A stretch of 64,000 bases of DNA from Prevotella sp. P6B1 (GCF_000702825.1 NZ_JNKF01000012.1:248001-312000), one strand, 5' to 3'; positions 26,101 to 35,578 are shown, numbered from the stretch's first letter. Made by a program: numbers and translations. The notes: generated by a model from the sequence alone, not told the origin.

Positions 26101-26596
26101 CAATTCACTGCCACGCTATCAATATGGTGGCAACATCAATGGTTCCTGGAGAGGATTCGACTTCAATATTGCCTTCCAGGGCATTGGCAAGCAGAACGCA
26201 TATCTGTCAACAGTTCAGGTTCAGCCACTACGTGACAACTATGGAAATATACCTGCCATCATTGAGGGGAAATACTGGAGTGCATTCAACACCGATGCAG
26301 AGAACGCAGCAGCCAGCTACCCACGCTTATCAAACGTATCAAAGAACAACAACTACGCCACATCATCATTCTGGATGTTCAATGGCTCTTACTTCCGTTT
26401 GAAGAATCTTACTATAGGTTATACACTTCCACAGCAGTGGACAAACGCTATCGGTATCAACAAGACACGTTTCTACGTCAGCGGATCGGATATCTTCTGC
26501 ATCAGCAACTTCCCCAAAGGATGGGATCCAGAGATGGGTGCAACGGATTATCCTATCACAACTTCTTTGATCTTAGGTGTACAAGTAAACTTCTAA
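23198..26596 (+). CDS. SusC-type TonB-dependent transporter with STN domain (PUL A)
   Basis: A 1132-residue outer-membrane glycan importer. In order: signal peptide (about 1-32), STN signalling domain (about 48-117, STVKQVFDYIERNSKYVFVY), carboxypeptidase-like regulatory domain (about 133-205, VSGTIKDANGEPLIGATI), then a plug starting EELVVIGYGSVKKKDLTG and a long beta-barrel ending VQVNF. The STN domain fits regulation through the FecR/sigma pair encoded upstream. SusD follows after 12 bases and would form the lid. Confidence 0.94.
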   Translation: MNLTSFSVITRRSTKTILLAGLMTIPSFSIQASDISMTEKNGFYVLKVDQSTVKQVFDYIERNSKYVFVYDKQVKSLLGSKVSVETKGRSIEAILADVCSQVGLSYRINNRQVSITAGAKTASNQAQPKKGTTKVSGTIKDANGEPLIGATIKIKGTNQATVTDFDGNYSIDVPLGADLEISYIGFIDQHIHVSNKATYNIILEESANNLEELVVIGYGSVKKKDLTGAVAAVKGDELVNKRTTMLSSALQGTLSGVTVNRTNGSPGSGASSIRVRGITTIGESSPLIIVDGVEGTLDYVNANDVESISVLKDAAAASIYGSKAAAGVILVTTKRGNDTGKLDLKYTAEFGWEIPTRQPSMVGVTRYLEMNNELMYNDNPSGGFFQVYTADQVKNWVKYNATDPNNYPITDWQGMMLKNSASRMTHTLSVSGGNKAVKSIATLSYDEVGGLYQGRGFQRYMFRSNNDFKINEKLSAQLDVNIRHAKSKGTNYTPFSDMRKMPAIYPALWDDGRIASGKSGANPYGLLTTTGSSISHSTQIAGKGQLTYNPFKGLSLSAIVSPFINYQKSKAFRLASWYTLMDDPETIGGYLDGGSLYATNKLTEGRNDNWHVTSQLLANYIRSFGKHDITLMGGFENYYMKSESLTAARDQYELTNYPYLNIGSEDFQTNSGSGSKYTSNSFFGRLLYSYANRYLLQANVRHDGSSRFAKNYRWGTFPSFSAGWVISEEPFMQKANINWLSFLKLRASWGKLGNERIGSNYYPYIALMSFGNSLFYNADGTVTSSKTARPGVLAVEDISWETTTSTDLGFDANFFNNRLHFNFDYYWKKTTDMLLAIEIPYSMGYSNPSTNAGKMSTHGYDIDVTWQDKIGEFRYSISLNFSDYLSRIDYLNNADIISGSTIKRAGILYNEYYGYICDGIYQTQEEVNNSATTSTTVTVGDLKYRDISGPDGVPDGKISPEYDRVPLGNSLPRYQYGGNINGSWRGFDFNIAFQGIGKQNAYLSTVQVQPLRDNYGNIPAIIEGKYWSAFNTDAENAAASYPRLSNVSKNNNYATSSFWMFNGSYFRLKNLTIGYTLPQQWTNAIGINKTRFYVSGSDIFCISNFPKGWDPEMGATDYPITTSLILGVQVNF

Positions 26597-26608
26597 ATAC
26601 GACAAACA

Positions 26609-28327
26609 ATGAAAACAAAGATATTTTTAGCAGGCATCTGCCTTGCAATGGCATCTTGTGAGAGCATGGACCTGGTGCCAGACTATCAGGGTAATACCGC
26701 CTCATGGTATACCTCAGAGACCGAACTGCAGTTGGCAGCGAATGAGTTCTACATCCTTGGCTACTGGCAGGAGCCACTCAGCTCATCAGAGCAGTGGAGC
26801 GACAATACAACCTATCGTCTTCAGAACCGTAACCCAGGTAGTAACGGAACTATCCTCGACGGCACCATGAACGGTCAGCAATGGGAAGTTTATTCACTCT
26901 GGCAGCAGAGCTATAAGTTGATTGCCCGTTGCAACACCATGTTAGAGAACATCCACAAGGCCGAAGGTAAGGTGAACGCACAAGTCAAGAACCGCTATGC
27001 TGGTGAAGCTTATTTCTGTCGTGCATGCAAGTACGCCGATCTGCTATTCTTCTATGGCGATATACCATATCTCGAAAGGACAGAGACCATTTCTGAGGCA
27101 GAAAGTCAAGGACGCATGCCCAAGGCTGAAGTGAAAGAAAAGACATACGCCGATTTCGATAAAGCCATCGAATATCTTCCTGTTGAGTATGGTCTTAATC
27201 AAGCCATCCATGCCACCCGTGGTGCAGCCATGGCTATGAAAGCCCGTTTTGCGCTCTACATGGGCGATTACGACATTGCCGCACAAGCTGCCAAAGCATG
27301 TATGGACCTGGGCATTTACTCACTGGAACCCGACTTTGCAAAACTCTTCAAACAGAGTACCAAGGTTAATCCAGAGAAGGTATTCGTCATACCACGCTCT
27401 ATAGAGAACAATGTGATACTTGACAGTTGGATTGTCAAGAACGGATTACCACGCAATGCCAATGGCTATGGTTCGTACAACCCTTCATGGGATCTGCTTG
27501 CAGCCTATCTCTGTACCGACGGTCTGCCCATCGACGAATCTCCCCTATTCAATCCTCAGAAGCCTTTCGAGAATCGTGACCCACGCTGCGCCATGACTAT
27601 CGTGGAGTTCAATACCGAACATTGCGGTTTCGAATATGATCCAAGTCCAGCAGCGAAACAGGTTATGAACTATACAACTGGTAAGATGCAGTCGAACAAC
27701 GACTCACGTATCGTCAACCAGTATGCTTCATACACAGGCTTACTATGGAAGAAAGGCATTGATGCCACCTGGATGGAAAACGGTCTGAAAGTTGAACAGG
27801 ACTATATCATCATGCGTTATGCAGATGTATTGCTCATCTATGCAGAGGCCATGATTGAACAGAATAAGATTGACGACAGTGTGCTGAAGGCCATCAACAT
27901 GGTGCGCTCACGTGCCTATGGTGTTAGCTATAACCAAACCGACGCCTATCCAGCTGTAACTGCAACAAGCCAAGCAGCCTTGCGTAAGGCAGTCCGTATC
28001 GAACGCCGTATGGAGTTTGCCATGGAGAATCAGCGTCTGCAGGACCTGATGCGTTGGAAGTTAGCCTCAAAAGCGCTGAACGGCTATAACTACATCATGC
28101 TTCAACCACAGGATTTATTGAACGATGTAGTGAATAAAGGTCTCTGGTTCTGGGCAATTACACCACAGATTGATGAAGACGGACTGGCAGATTTCTCTGC
28201 GCTCCTTAATGGCGGTTATTGCACTACCGGGGCCAAACGCATCTTCCCTGATCGTGAATACCTATGGCCCATCCCAACGCACGACATGGAACTGAATCCA
28301 AACCTCACCAATAATGAAGGTTATTAA
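26609..28327 (+). CDS. SusD-type glycan-binding lipoprotein (PUL A)
   Basis: A 572-residue surface lipoprotein with a lipobox near Cys18 (AMASCES). It has the tetratricopeptide-like SusD fold signals: AGEAYFCRACKYADLLFFYGDIPYLE (residues split across the helix pair), RYADVLLIYAEAM and ERRMEFAMENQRLQDLMRW, and a closing segment near the C-terminus (YLWPIPTHDMELN). It pairs with the SusC encoded 12 bases upstream to bind and hand over oligosaccharides. Confidence 0.93.
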   Translation: MKTKIFLAGICLAMASCESMDLVPDYQGNTASWYTSETELQLAANEFYILGYWQEPLSSSEQWSDNTTYRLQNRNPGSNGTILDGTMNGQQWEVYSLWQQSYKLIARCNTMLENIHKAEGKVNAQVKNRYAGEAYFCRACKYADLLFFYGDIPYLERTETISEAESQGRMPKAEVKEKTYADFDKAIEYLPVEYGLNQAIHATRGAAMAMKARFALYMGDYDIAAQAAKACMDLGIYSLEPDFAKLFKQSTKVNPEKVFVIPRSIENNVILDSWIVKNGLPRNANGYGSYNPSWDLLAAYLCTDGLPIDESPLFNPQKPFENRDPRCAMTIVEFNTEHCGFEYDPSPAAKQVMNYTTGKMQSNNDSRIVNQYASYTGLLWKKGIDATWMENGLKVEQDYIIMRYADVLLIYAEAMIEQNKIDDSVLKAINMVRSRAYGVSYNQTDAYPAVTATSQAALRKAVRIERRMEFAMENQRLQDLMRWKLASKALNGYNYIMLQPQDLLNDVVNKGLWFWAITPQIDEDGLADFSALLNGGYCTTGAKRIFPDREYLWPIPTHDMELNPNLTNNEGY

Positions 28328-28365
28328 ACAGGGTATTAATTTCATTTAGCAACTGATGAATCATT

Positions 28366-29991
28366 ATGAAAACTAAGAATATTATCAAAACACTTACGGT
28401 TACAGCCATGGTCTCTATGACCATGCTGTCAACCTCTTGCAGTGACACTATTGACAACCTGTACTCGAAGAATAAATCGGAAATACAGTTGAATATCTCG
28501 AGCGACTACATCAAACTTGATGAAAGTAATCCCGACGCAACGGCATTAACCATTGACTGGGACGCAGCTCACAATTTCGGTGAGGATTATATCACTACCT
28601 ACAAATACGAATTCCAGCTGATAGGTTCAAAAGCTGACGAGCTCAAGGAATATGAGGACGACGGTAAATTCCAGCGTACTTATACCAATAAGGAACTTCA
28701 GGATATCCTGGTGAATCATTTCGGATTAACGACCTCTACGGTGGGTAATGTGCTTGTCACAGTTACAGCCACATTCGAGGGACCGAAACTGATCGTACCG
28801 GATATCTCAACCGTCTATCTGAAGATCAAGACCTATGGTCCCAAACAGTTCAAGGCAGACAAACTGTACATCGCAGGTAGCGCCGTTGGCGAAGATAAAT
28901 TGGAACTGACTGCCAACGAGACCTCGCCAGAGCTCTATGTATGGAACGGAGCTCTGAACCCTGGTAAGGTATTCTTCCCTGTTACTAATGCTGATGAGCA
29001 AAACGCTATTGGTCCAGCAACAGCGGATGAGCCCGTTACGACGTCCGACATGGAAGCCATCATCAGCGATGAGGCAACAACTAATTCTTGGGTCGTAAGC
29101 AAGGCGGGAAACTACCGTGTTACAGTTAACATGAATACCCACAAGGTAAAGATTGTTGAAGAAGGCGCCGTAGTAGAAGTCGATCAGATGTATATGGCTG
29201 GTTCGGCTGTTGGAGCAGGCCAAATTGAACTGGCCCAGACCCTTGAAAACGAAAACGTATATGCCTGGCGTGGTGAGCTGGCTGCAGGAAATCTCTATAT
29301 TCCACTGTCATTTGACGGTGCACAGGAAGTGTCGATTGTACCTCAGGACGCTAATAGTCACGACATCCAAGATGGCGAACCTACCGCATTCGGACAAGCT
29401 GCCACATCAACAGCGCTGTCAAAGCGTTACTGGACTATTCCCGCTGCCGGAACTTACCGCATAGTTGTCAACACCAATGAGAAGACGATTGCCATCTATT
29501 CGGCAGCCACCGACATGCAACCCAAGCAAGTTAGCTGGAATAACACAACACTCAAAATCAATCCTTATGTACAGAAGGTCAACGTTCTCTATATGTATGG
29601 TACTTTCAACAGTTTTGCCCATGATGAAGGCGTGTTTACTGGTTTCCAATCAAAATACAACCTCATCCAGAGCGCTGCCAATCCATACGTATTCGTTTAC
29701 AAAGGCGATCCACTGCCACGTGAGACAGCCAAGGACGAACGTAGTAATGACGTAAAGGCTGCCGTGAAGTTCTGTACCGATAATCAGAACAACAACATCT
29801 ATGCCTACGGTTCGACCGCAAGCGCCAAACGTAACGACCACAACGGATATGTAGAGGCACAGTTAGGCAAATCAGAAACACTTGTTGCAGGTCAGGGCGA
29901 CAACCGTTATGCCTACTTCGTCATTCCTGAGGGTTGCAACTATGTAGAAGTGAACATCGACAAACTCACCGTCGTATTTGATCAGAAATAA
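28366..29991 (+). CDS. SusE/SusF-like outer-membrane lipoprotein
   Basis: A 541-residue lipoprotein (lipobox Cys25 in LSTSCSD). The first ~155 residues match a SusE N-terminal Ig-like domain (LDESNPDATALTIDWDAA). Two tandem repeats follow, each starting with a similar YIAGSAVG or YMAGSAVG motif and carrying a W-rich LYVWNGAL or VYAWRGEL segment, typical of SusE/SusF starch-binding-like modules. A third C-terminal module of about 150 residues is less recognisable. It likely binds the glycan at the cell surface. Confidence 0.82.
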   Translation: MKTKNIIKTLTVTAMVSMTMLSTSCSDTIDNLYSKNKSEIQLNISSDYIKLDESNPDATALTIDWDAAHNFGEDYITTYKYEFQLIGSKADELKEYEDDGKFQRTYTNKELQDILVNHFGLTTSTVGNVLVTVTATFEGPKLIVPDISTVYLKIKTYGPKQFKADKLYIAGSAVGEDKLELTANETSPELYVWNGALNPGKVFFPVTNADEQNAIGPATADEPVTTSDMEAIISDEATTNSWVVSKAGNYRVTVNMNTHKVKIVEEGAVVEVDQMYMAGSAVGAGQIELAQTLENENVYAWRGELAAGNLYIPLSFDGAQEVSIVPQDANSHDIQDGEPTAFGQAATSTALSKRYWTIPAAGTYRIVVNTNEKTIAIYSAATDMQPKQVSWNNTTLKINPYVQKVNVLYMYGTFNSFAHDEGVFTGFQSKYNLIQSAANPYVFVYKGDPLPRETAKDERSNDVKAAVKFCTDNQNNNIYAYGSTASAKRNDHNGYVEAQLGKSETLVAGQGDNRYAYFVIPEGCNYVEVNIDKLTVVFDQK

Positions 29992-30017
29992 TCATCTTTA
30001 AATCATAGAAAAGAACA

Positions 30018-31625
30018 ATGCATAATAATTTCAAAAGCAAGTTGACAACATGGTCAATGGTCCTTTTAACCTCACTGCCCATCATTGGAACCTCGTGTTC
30101 CAGTGATAAGGTAGCCGAGACCTCAACAAACAATTGGAATATATCTGGTAACACTATTGTAAATATCAAGCCAGAATACAACAAGCTACTTCGCAATCCA
30201 CTTCAGGGCTGGAACATCTATACAGGTCTTGGCGATGGACTCATTAGTGATTTCTGGGAGAAGTATGATCATTTCGAGTCACGCATCGGTCAGGTAAAAG
30301 TTTCCGATTATGGAACTACACTCTACATCCGCGGTGCATGGAGTTACTTTAATCCAGAGGAGGATAAGTATATCTGGGACGAAAATAACAACGACATCTA
30401 TGCACAACGCTTCCGTATGCTTGCAGAAGGTGCCAAACAGCGCAACCTGAAGTTGGCATTTACATTTGTCGTTGACAGCCGTGACAAACATGAGTTCTTT
30501 ACCCCCCAGTTTGTTAAGGATGCAGGCGCCAAATGCTATGAAACAGTTACTGGTACAATGAAAGTATGGTCGCCCTACCCTGACGATCCTATTTTCCAGC
30601 AGAAGTATGAGAAGTTTCTCAGAGCATTCGCTGCCAAATACAACGACCCCGACGTCACAGCCTATGTCAGCGGTTTCGGCTTAGGCAAGTGGGGAGAGAC
30701 CCATTCACTGATCTACTCTACTGGCGACGAGAGTCCTAAACAAGCTGTTTTCGACTGGATTACCGACCTGATGTCGAGCCTCTTCACCAAAGTGCCTATC
30801 TTCATTAACTACCACCGTTGCCTTCTTTCTACCAAGGAGTATCAGAGTTCGCCAAGTGATGATTCTAAGCGTCTCATCACTGAGGCTGTCAACAAGGGAT
30901 TCTCTCTGCGTCACGACGCATTTGGTATGAAGACCTACTATAGCACGTGGGAACGTGGCATCGCCGCTAAGTTCTACGGTATTCGCCCCATCATCGAAGA
31001 AGGCGGCTGGGTAGAGTCTTCACATGGTAATTCTATCAAAGGAGATGGCTATGCAAACTTCGCCGAAGTCCGCAAAGGCGAATTCGACGAAGGCAAAGTA
31101 GCCCATGTTAATATGATGGATCTTCGTTACTCAAGTTCAGTTAAGACAGGAGAGACGCATTCATGGTTCAACGATGGTTTCACCTACCTCAACGAGTTTA
31201 TCTCGGAAGGCGGCTACCGTCTATATCCCGACAAGGTATCCATTCCACAGTCGGCCAACATCGGTTCCAAGGTACAGATTACACACCGTTGGTCAAACCT
31301 TGGTTGGGGCTATTGTCCCAATAACATTCCACAGTGGAACTATAAGTATAAAGTAGCATTTGCCTTACTCGACAAGAATACTCAGAAACCTGTCCAGACA
31401 TTTGTTGACGAGACACCAAAGATTTCGGATTGGTTGCATGGTAACCCACAGACATACACCTCCGATTTCTCATTACAGAGTGTATCAGCAGGTAGCTACA
31501 CGTGGGCTGTAGGTATTATCGACTCATCAAAAGGTAATGATGTGATTGGTTTGAACCTCTCCGTACGCGACGATGATCTGACGCCAGAAGGATGGGTTAA
31601 ACTCTCTGATGTGACCATTAAATAA
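30018..31625 (+). CDS. DUF4832-type protein, putative glycosidase-like TIM barrel (lipoprotein)
   Basis: A 535-residue paralogue of 21656-23167, sharing LLRNPLQGW, YIRGAWSYFNPEE, VVDSRD, WSPYPDD, GLGKWGETHSL, FINYHR, SLRHDAFGM and HVNMMDLR. The candidate catalytic pair is Glu227 and Glu328 (IIEEGGW). Unlike the first copy it carries a lipobox (GTSC, Cys27), so it is likely at the outer membrane, perhaps facing out. Insertions around 330-365 make it longer. It follows the SusE-like gene directly (26 bases). Activity is inferred from the conserved residues; no assigned enzyme family is claimed. Confidence 0.7.
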   Translation: MHNNFKSKLTTWSMVLLTSLPIIGTSCSSDKVAETSTNNWNISGNTIVNIKPEYNKLLRNPLQGWNIYTGLGDGLISDFWEKYDHFESRIGQVKVSDYGTTLYIRGAWSYFNPEEDKYIWDENNNDIYAQRFRMLAEGAKQRNLKLAFTFVVDSRDKHEFFTPQFVKDAGAKCYETVTGTMKVWSPYPDDPIFQQKYEKFLRAFAAKYNDPDVTAYVSGFGLGKWGETHSLIYSTGDESPKQAVFDWITDLMSSLFTKVPIFINYHRCLLSTKEYQSSPSDDSKRLITEAVNKGFSLRHDAFGMKTYYSTWERGIAAKFYGIRPIIEEGGWVESSHGNSIKGDGYANFAEVRKGEFDEGKVAHVNMMDLRYSSSVKTGETHSWFNDGFTYLNEFISEGGYRLYPDKVSIPQSANIGSKVQITHRWSNLGWGYCPNNIPQWNYKYKVAFALLDKNTQKPVQTFVDETPKISDWLHGNPQTYTSDFSLQSVSAGSYTWAVGIIDSSKGNDVIGLNLSVRDDDLTPEGWVKLSDVTIK

Positions 31626-31638
31626 TTTTCATTGAGCT

Positions 31639-33522
31639 ATGATAGAAAGACTCATCACGTTGTTGATAGTTGTAATTGGTTGCCTGACGGCAGAAGCCTC
31701 GGAAATCTTTTTAGAGACCGAGAGCTTCAGCCGCCACGGTGGCTGGGTTGTCGATCAACAGTTCATGGATCAAATGGGCTCACCTTATATCATGGCTCAT
31801 GGTATGGGAGTTCCTGTAGCAGATGCAACCACGGATTTTGAAGTATCTGTATCCGACACCTATTATATTTATGTACGCACCTACAATTGGACATCGCCTT
31901 GGACCTCACGCCGTGGTCCTGGCAGTTTCCAACTGAAGGTCAATGGTAAATACCTGTCCGAAAGACTTGGCGACACAGGCTCACGATGGCAATGGCAATT
32001 TGCCGGCAAAGCCAGACTACGAAAAGGTATCAACGCCATAGCCCTACATGACCTGACAGGTTTTGACGGGCGATGCGATGCTGTGTATATAACCACCTCA
32101 CCTGTATTGACAGACTCATTGTCAGACATGACAACAACCCAACAACTACGTCAACGTTTAAATCCCAACAAGGTGACCCATGCTGGCCGATTTGACTTAG
32201 TGGTTGTCGGTGGTGGCATTGCAGGCATGTGCGCAGCCGTTAGTGCAGCCCGATTAGGCAGCAAGGTAGCATTGATCAACGACCGTCCACTATGGGGTGG
32301 CAACAACTCATCAGAGGTACGTGTCCACCTAAGCGGTATCATTGAGGTCGGTCAATATAAAGGTCTTGGTCGCCTCATCCGAGAGTTTGGTCATTCAAAC
32401 AAAGGGAATGCAGGCCCCGCAGAAACCTACGAGGATGACAAAAAGAAAGCATTCCTTGAAGCTGAACCAAACCTTACACTCTATCCTTCTTATCATCTGG
32501 TAGGTGTCAAGAAGGCTAACAGCAACATAGAATCCGTAACCATACAGAACATATACGATGGCCAGCAATATGAACTTGAAGCACACCTGTTCAGCGACTG
32601 TACAGGTGATGGTACTCTGGGTTTTCTGGCCAATGCCCATTACCGCATGGGTCGCGAGGCCAAAGCCGAATATGGTGAGAGTTTAGCACCTGAAACAGCC
32701 GACTCGATTGTTCAGGGTGCATCATGCCAATGGTATTCAGAGAAGCGTTCTCATCCATCCACATTCCCGGAATTCTCATATGGTGTAGATTTCAATGCTA
32801 ACAATTGTGAGCGAGTGGACAAAGGCGAGTGGAAATGGGAAACAGGTATGAACCGCAACCAGATAACCGAAGCAGAACGTATTCGTGACTACGGCATGAT
32901 GGTTATCTATTCCAACTGGAGTTGGCTGAAAAATCACGATCGTACCAAAAAGAATTACGCCAACAACCAACTGTCTTGGGTTGCTTATGTCTTAGGCAAG
33001 CGCGAGTCACGACGTTTGTTGGGCGACTACATCCTGTCAGAGGAGGATATCAATAAAAATGTATTCCACGAGGATGCCTCATTCACTACGACATGGGCCA
33101 TCGACGTCCATTCCGTAGATTCTATGAATCACATCCATTTCCCTGGCAATGAGTTTAAAAGCCGGACTGTACATCGTTGGATTTACCCATATGGTGTTCC
33201 CTACCGATGTCTCTACTCCCGCAATGTAAACAATCTGTTTATGGCTGGAAGAAATATCAGTTGCACACACATCGCACTTGGTACCGTCCGTGTGATGCGT
33301 ACAACAGGCATGATGGGCGAAGTGGTTGGCATGGCAGCAGCCATATGCAACAAACACCAAGCACTGCCACGTGATGTATATCATCACTATCTCCCTGAGT
33401 TGCAAGCACTCATGCAGCAAGGAGTTGGACGCAATGACGCGCCAGACAATCAACGTTTTAACGGCCCGAATCAGTTACTATCGGTTCCCAGGGCTTTCAT
33501 GACAAGAAACCTTTATGAATAG
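31639..33522 (+). CDS. Exported FAD-dependent oxidoreductase with N-terminal beta-sandwich domain
   Basis: A 627-residue protein with a signal peptide (about 1-20), a beta-rich N-terminal domain (about 22-150, resembling golvesin or carbohydrate-binding-like modules: YYIYVRTYNW, FQLKVNGKYL) and an FAD_oxidored domain from about 185. The dinucleotide motif is VVVGGGIAGMCAAVSAARLG, followed by LWGGNNSSEVRVHLSG and SDCTGDGTLGF, with a terminal NLFMAGRNISCTHIALG. Relatives are often labelled xanthan lyase without evidence. In a PUL, a periplasmic flavoprotein suggests sugar oxidation before or in place of hydrolysis. Its stop overlaps the next gene by eight bases. Confidence 0.8.
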   Translation: MIERLITLLIVVIGCLTAEASEIFLETESFSRHGGWVVDQQFMDQMGSPYIMAHGMGVPVADATTDFEVSVSDTYYIYVRTYNWTSPWTSRRGPGSFQLKVNGKYLSERLGDTGSRWQWQFAGKARLRKGINAIALHDLTGFDGRCDAVYITTSPVLTDSLSDMTTTQQLRQRLNPNKVTHAGRFDLVVVGGGIAGMCAAVSAARLGSKVALINDRPLWGGNNSSEVRVHLSGIIEVGQYKGLGRLIREFGHSNKGNAGPAETYEDDKKKAFLEAEPNLTLYPSYHLVGVKKANSNIESVTIQNIYDGQQYELEAHLFSDCTGDGTLGFLANAHYRMGREAKAEYGESLAPETADSIVQGASCQWYSEKRSHPSTFPEFSYGVDFNANNCERVDKGEWKWETGMNRNQITEAERIRDYGMMVIYSNWSWLKNHDRTKKNYANNQLSWVAYVLGKRESRRLLGDYILSEEDINKNVFHEDASFTTTWAIDVHSVDSMNHIHFPGNEFKSRTVHRWIYPYGVPYRCLYSRNVNNLFMAGRNISCTHIALGTVRVMRTTGMMGEVVGMAAAICNKHQALPRDVYHHYLPELQALMQQGVGRNDAPDNQRFNGPNQLLSVPRAFMTRNLYE

Positions 33523-35578
33523 ATTTTTCATACACCTCATCATGTTAAGCACCATGGCTCTGTCACCCGCTCATGCGGAGAGACAGAGTTATGCCGTCAT
33601 GCACGGAGATACACTAAAATTAGGTAACAGTCTTGTGGAGCGCACCTTCCTTTGGAATGGTGGCGCTCTGAAGACTGTACGCTTGGTTAATAAGCAACAT
33701 AAAACAGCCATCCTTGCGAAAGGAACTATGCCTGATTTCGCTATGGTCAAGGCTGAGGTTGACAGTGCCTGGATAAAAACCGAATGGCTATCCGCTAATG
33801 GGGTTCATCCAGCGTATCTAAGAGTCAGTGTATGGTCACGTCAGGGTACACTTGAGTGCTTACGTCAGTTCCGTGTTTACGATGATTGTCCAGCAATTGC
33901 CTGTGACTATTATCTCAAAGGACGTATCAATCCGCTGCATCAAAGTACGGTGGTCAATCATGCCGACCGCAAGAACATCGAGTCGACCGCCGATATGGGT
34001 ATACAACTGAAAACACCGACAATTGACAGGATTCAGCTTGATGGAAACCATTGGCAGACACGTGTAGTAGAGTTTCTTGATTATACCGACTGGAACGATA
34101 ATCTTGTAGTAGAACGCCAATTCATCCCATATCGTCGTACAGGTCATCGAGGGAACCTTCTCTTTTCGAAAGACGAACTAACAGGAAAGGGCTTTTTCTT
34201 TCTGAAAGAGGCACCAAGTTCAAGTACACAGTTACATTACACCGGCTCTGACTTCATCACAGATTTCAATGATTTCATGGTTGTGAGTCCTGGTTTTACT
34301 CATCAGGATATCAGTCCTGACACATGGACCCGTATCTATGGTTGTGTGATAGGCGTATGGAATGATCGAGAAGTGGATGCTCTTATTGCCCTTCGCTCTT
34401 ATCAGAAACAGTTACGGAGCGCCACATCCCAGCGAGACGAGATGATTATGCTTAACACATGGGGCGACCGGAGTCAGGACGCCAAGATTAACGAGGCATT
34501 TTGTCTGGCAGAGCTTGACCGTGCCAAACGTCTGGGTATCACCGTATTTCAGCTCGATGATGGCTGGCAAACGGGAAAGAGCCCAAATTCCAAAACTTCA
34601 GGCGGTTCGTTTAATGACATCTGGAAAGACAATCTTTACTGGACACCCAATAAAAGCAAATTTCCTCATGGTCTTGAACCTATCGTGAAGAAAGGCAAAA
34701 AACTCGGCATCCGCATAGGTCTCTGGTTTAATCCGAGCATACAGCATGACTTTGCCGATTGGCAGAAAGATGCAGATGTCATCATTAAGCTCCATCAGCA
34801 ATATGGTATTGAGTGTTTCAAGATTGACGGTTTACAGATACCGAACAAAACGGCAGAGACAAACCTACGGAAGCTTTTCGACCGCGTCTCTACCGAAACC
34901 AATCATCAGGTGATCTTCAACCTCGATGCGACGGCTGGTCGTCGTGGCGGCTACCATCTGTTCAACGAGTATGGTAACATCTTCCTCGAGAATCGCTACA
35001 CCGATTGGGGGAACTACTATCCGTACCGCACACTCCGTAACCTATGGCAACTCAGCCGCTATGTGCCTGCAGAAAAACTGCAAGTGGAGTTTCTTAACAA
35101 ATGGCGTCATGCTGAGAAATATCCTGCCAATGATAGTTTCGCCCCTGCGCACTATGATTTTGACTACCTGTTTGCCATCACCATGGCAGCCCAGCCGCTG
35201 GCATGGATGGAGGCCGCCAATCTACCCCAAGAGGCATTTGCATTAGCAACACTCATGAGTCAATACAAGACTATCCAGCATGCCTTTCATCAAGGTATCA
35301 TTTTACCCATTGGTGAAGAACCTTCAGGACGTGCCTGGACGGGATTTCAGTCAATGGCGTCAGAAACGACAGGCTATTTCATCGTCTATCGCGAAGACAA
35401 TCAGCGTCCCCAAGCCGAACTGTCAACATATCTCACGAAGGGCGCCACCATTGGCTTAGAACTTATTGCCGGACGAGGTAGTTCGTTTAATGCACATACA
35501 GATGACGAGGGCAGACTCCTGTTCAAACTCCCTCAGAAGAATCAGTTTGCAATCTATAAATACACGATTATAAAATGA
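33515..35578 (+). CDS. GH36-like alpha-galactosidase (clan GH-D)
   Basis: A 687-residue exported protein (signal peptide about 1-21). An N-terminal beta-sandwich (about 25-300) is followed by a TIM barrel with clan-D motifs: NTWGDRSQD, VFQLDDGWQ and the nucleophile segment CFKIDG with Asp438. The usual GH36 KWD motif is K-I-D here, and the acid/base region (FLENRYTDWG) is not canonical, so it may be a divergent subfamily or a GH27/GH31-like relative. It should remove terminal alpha-linked sugars, most likely galactose, in the periplasm. The start overlaps the previous gene by eight bases, and the stop overlaps the next ATG by four. Confidence 0.78.
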   Translation: MNRFFIHLIMLSTMALSPAHAERQSYAVMHGDTLKLGNSLVERTFLWNGGALKTVRLVNKQHKTAILAKGTMPDFAMVKAEVDSAWIKTEWLSANGVHPAYLRVSVWSRQGTLECLRQFRVYDDCPAIACDYYLKGRINPLHQSTVVNHADRKNIESTADMGIQLKTPTIDRIQLDGNHWQTRVVEFLDYTDWNDNLVVERQFIPYRRTGHRGNLLFSKDELTGKGFFFLKEAPSSSTQLHYTGSDFITDFNDFMVVSPGFTHQDISPDTWTRIYGCVIGVWNDREVDALIALRSYQKQLRSATSQRDEMIMLNTWGDRSQDAKINEAFCLAELDRAKRLGITVFQLDDGWQTGKSPNSKTSGGSFNDIWKDNLYWTPNKSKFPHGLEPIVKKGKKLGIRIGLWFNPSIQHDFADWQKDADVIIKLHQQYGIECFKIDGLQIPNKTAETNLRKLFDRVSTETNHQVIFNLDATAGRRGGYHLFNEYGNIFLENRYTDWGNYYPYRTLRNLWQLSRYVPAEKLQVEFLNKWRHAEKYPANDSFAPAHYDFDYLFAITMAAQPLAWMEAANLPQEAFALATLMSQYKTIQHAFHQGIILPIGEEPSGRAWTGFQSMASETTGYFIVYREDNQRPQAELSTYLTKGATIGLELIAGRGSSFNAHTDDEGRLLFKLPQKNQFAIYKYTIIK

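Noticed and set aside
31639..33522. Xanthan lyase label for the FAD oxidoreductase
   Set aside because: The Rossmann FAD motif is clear, and no lyase fold or residues are seen.
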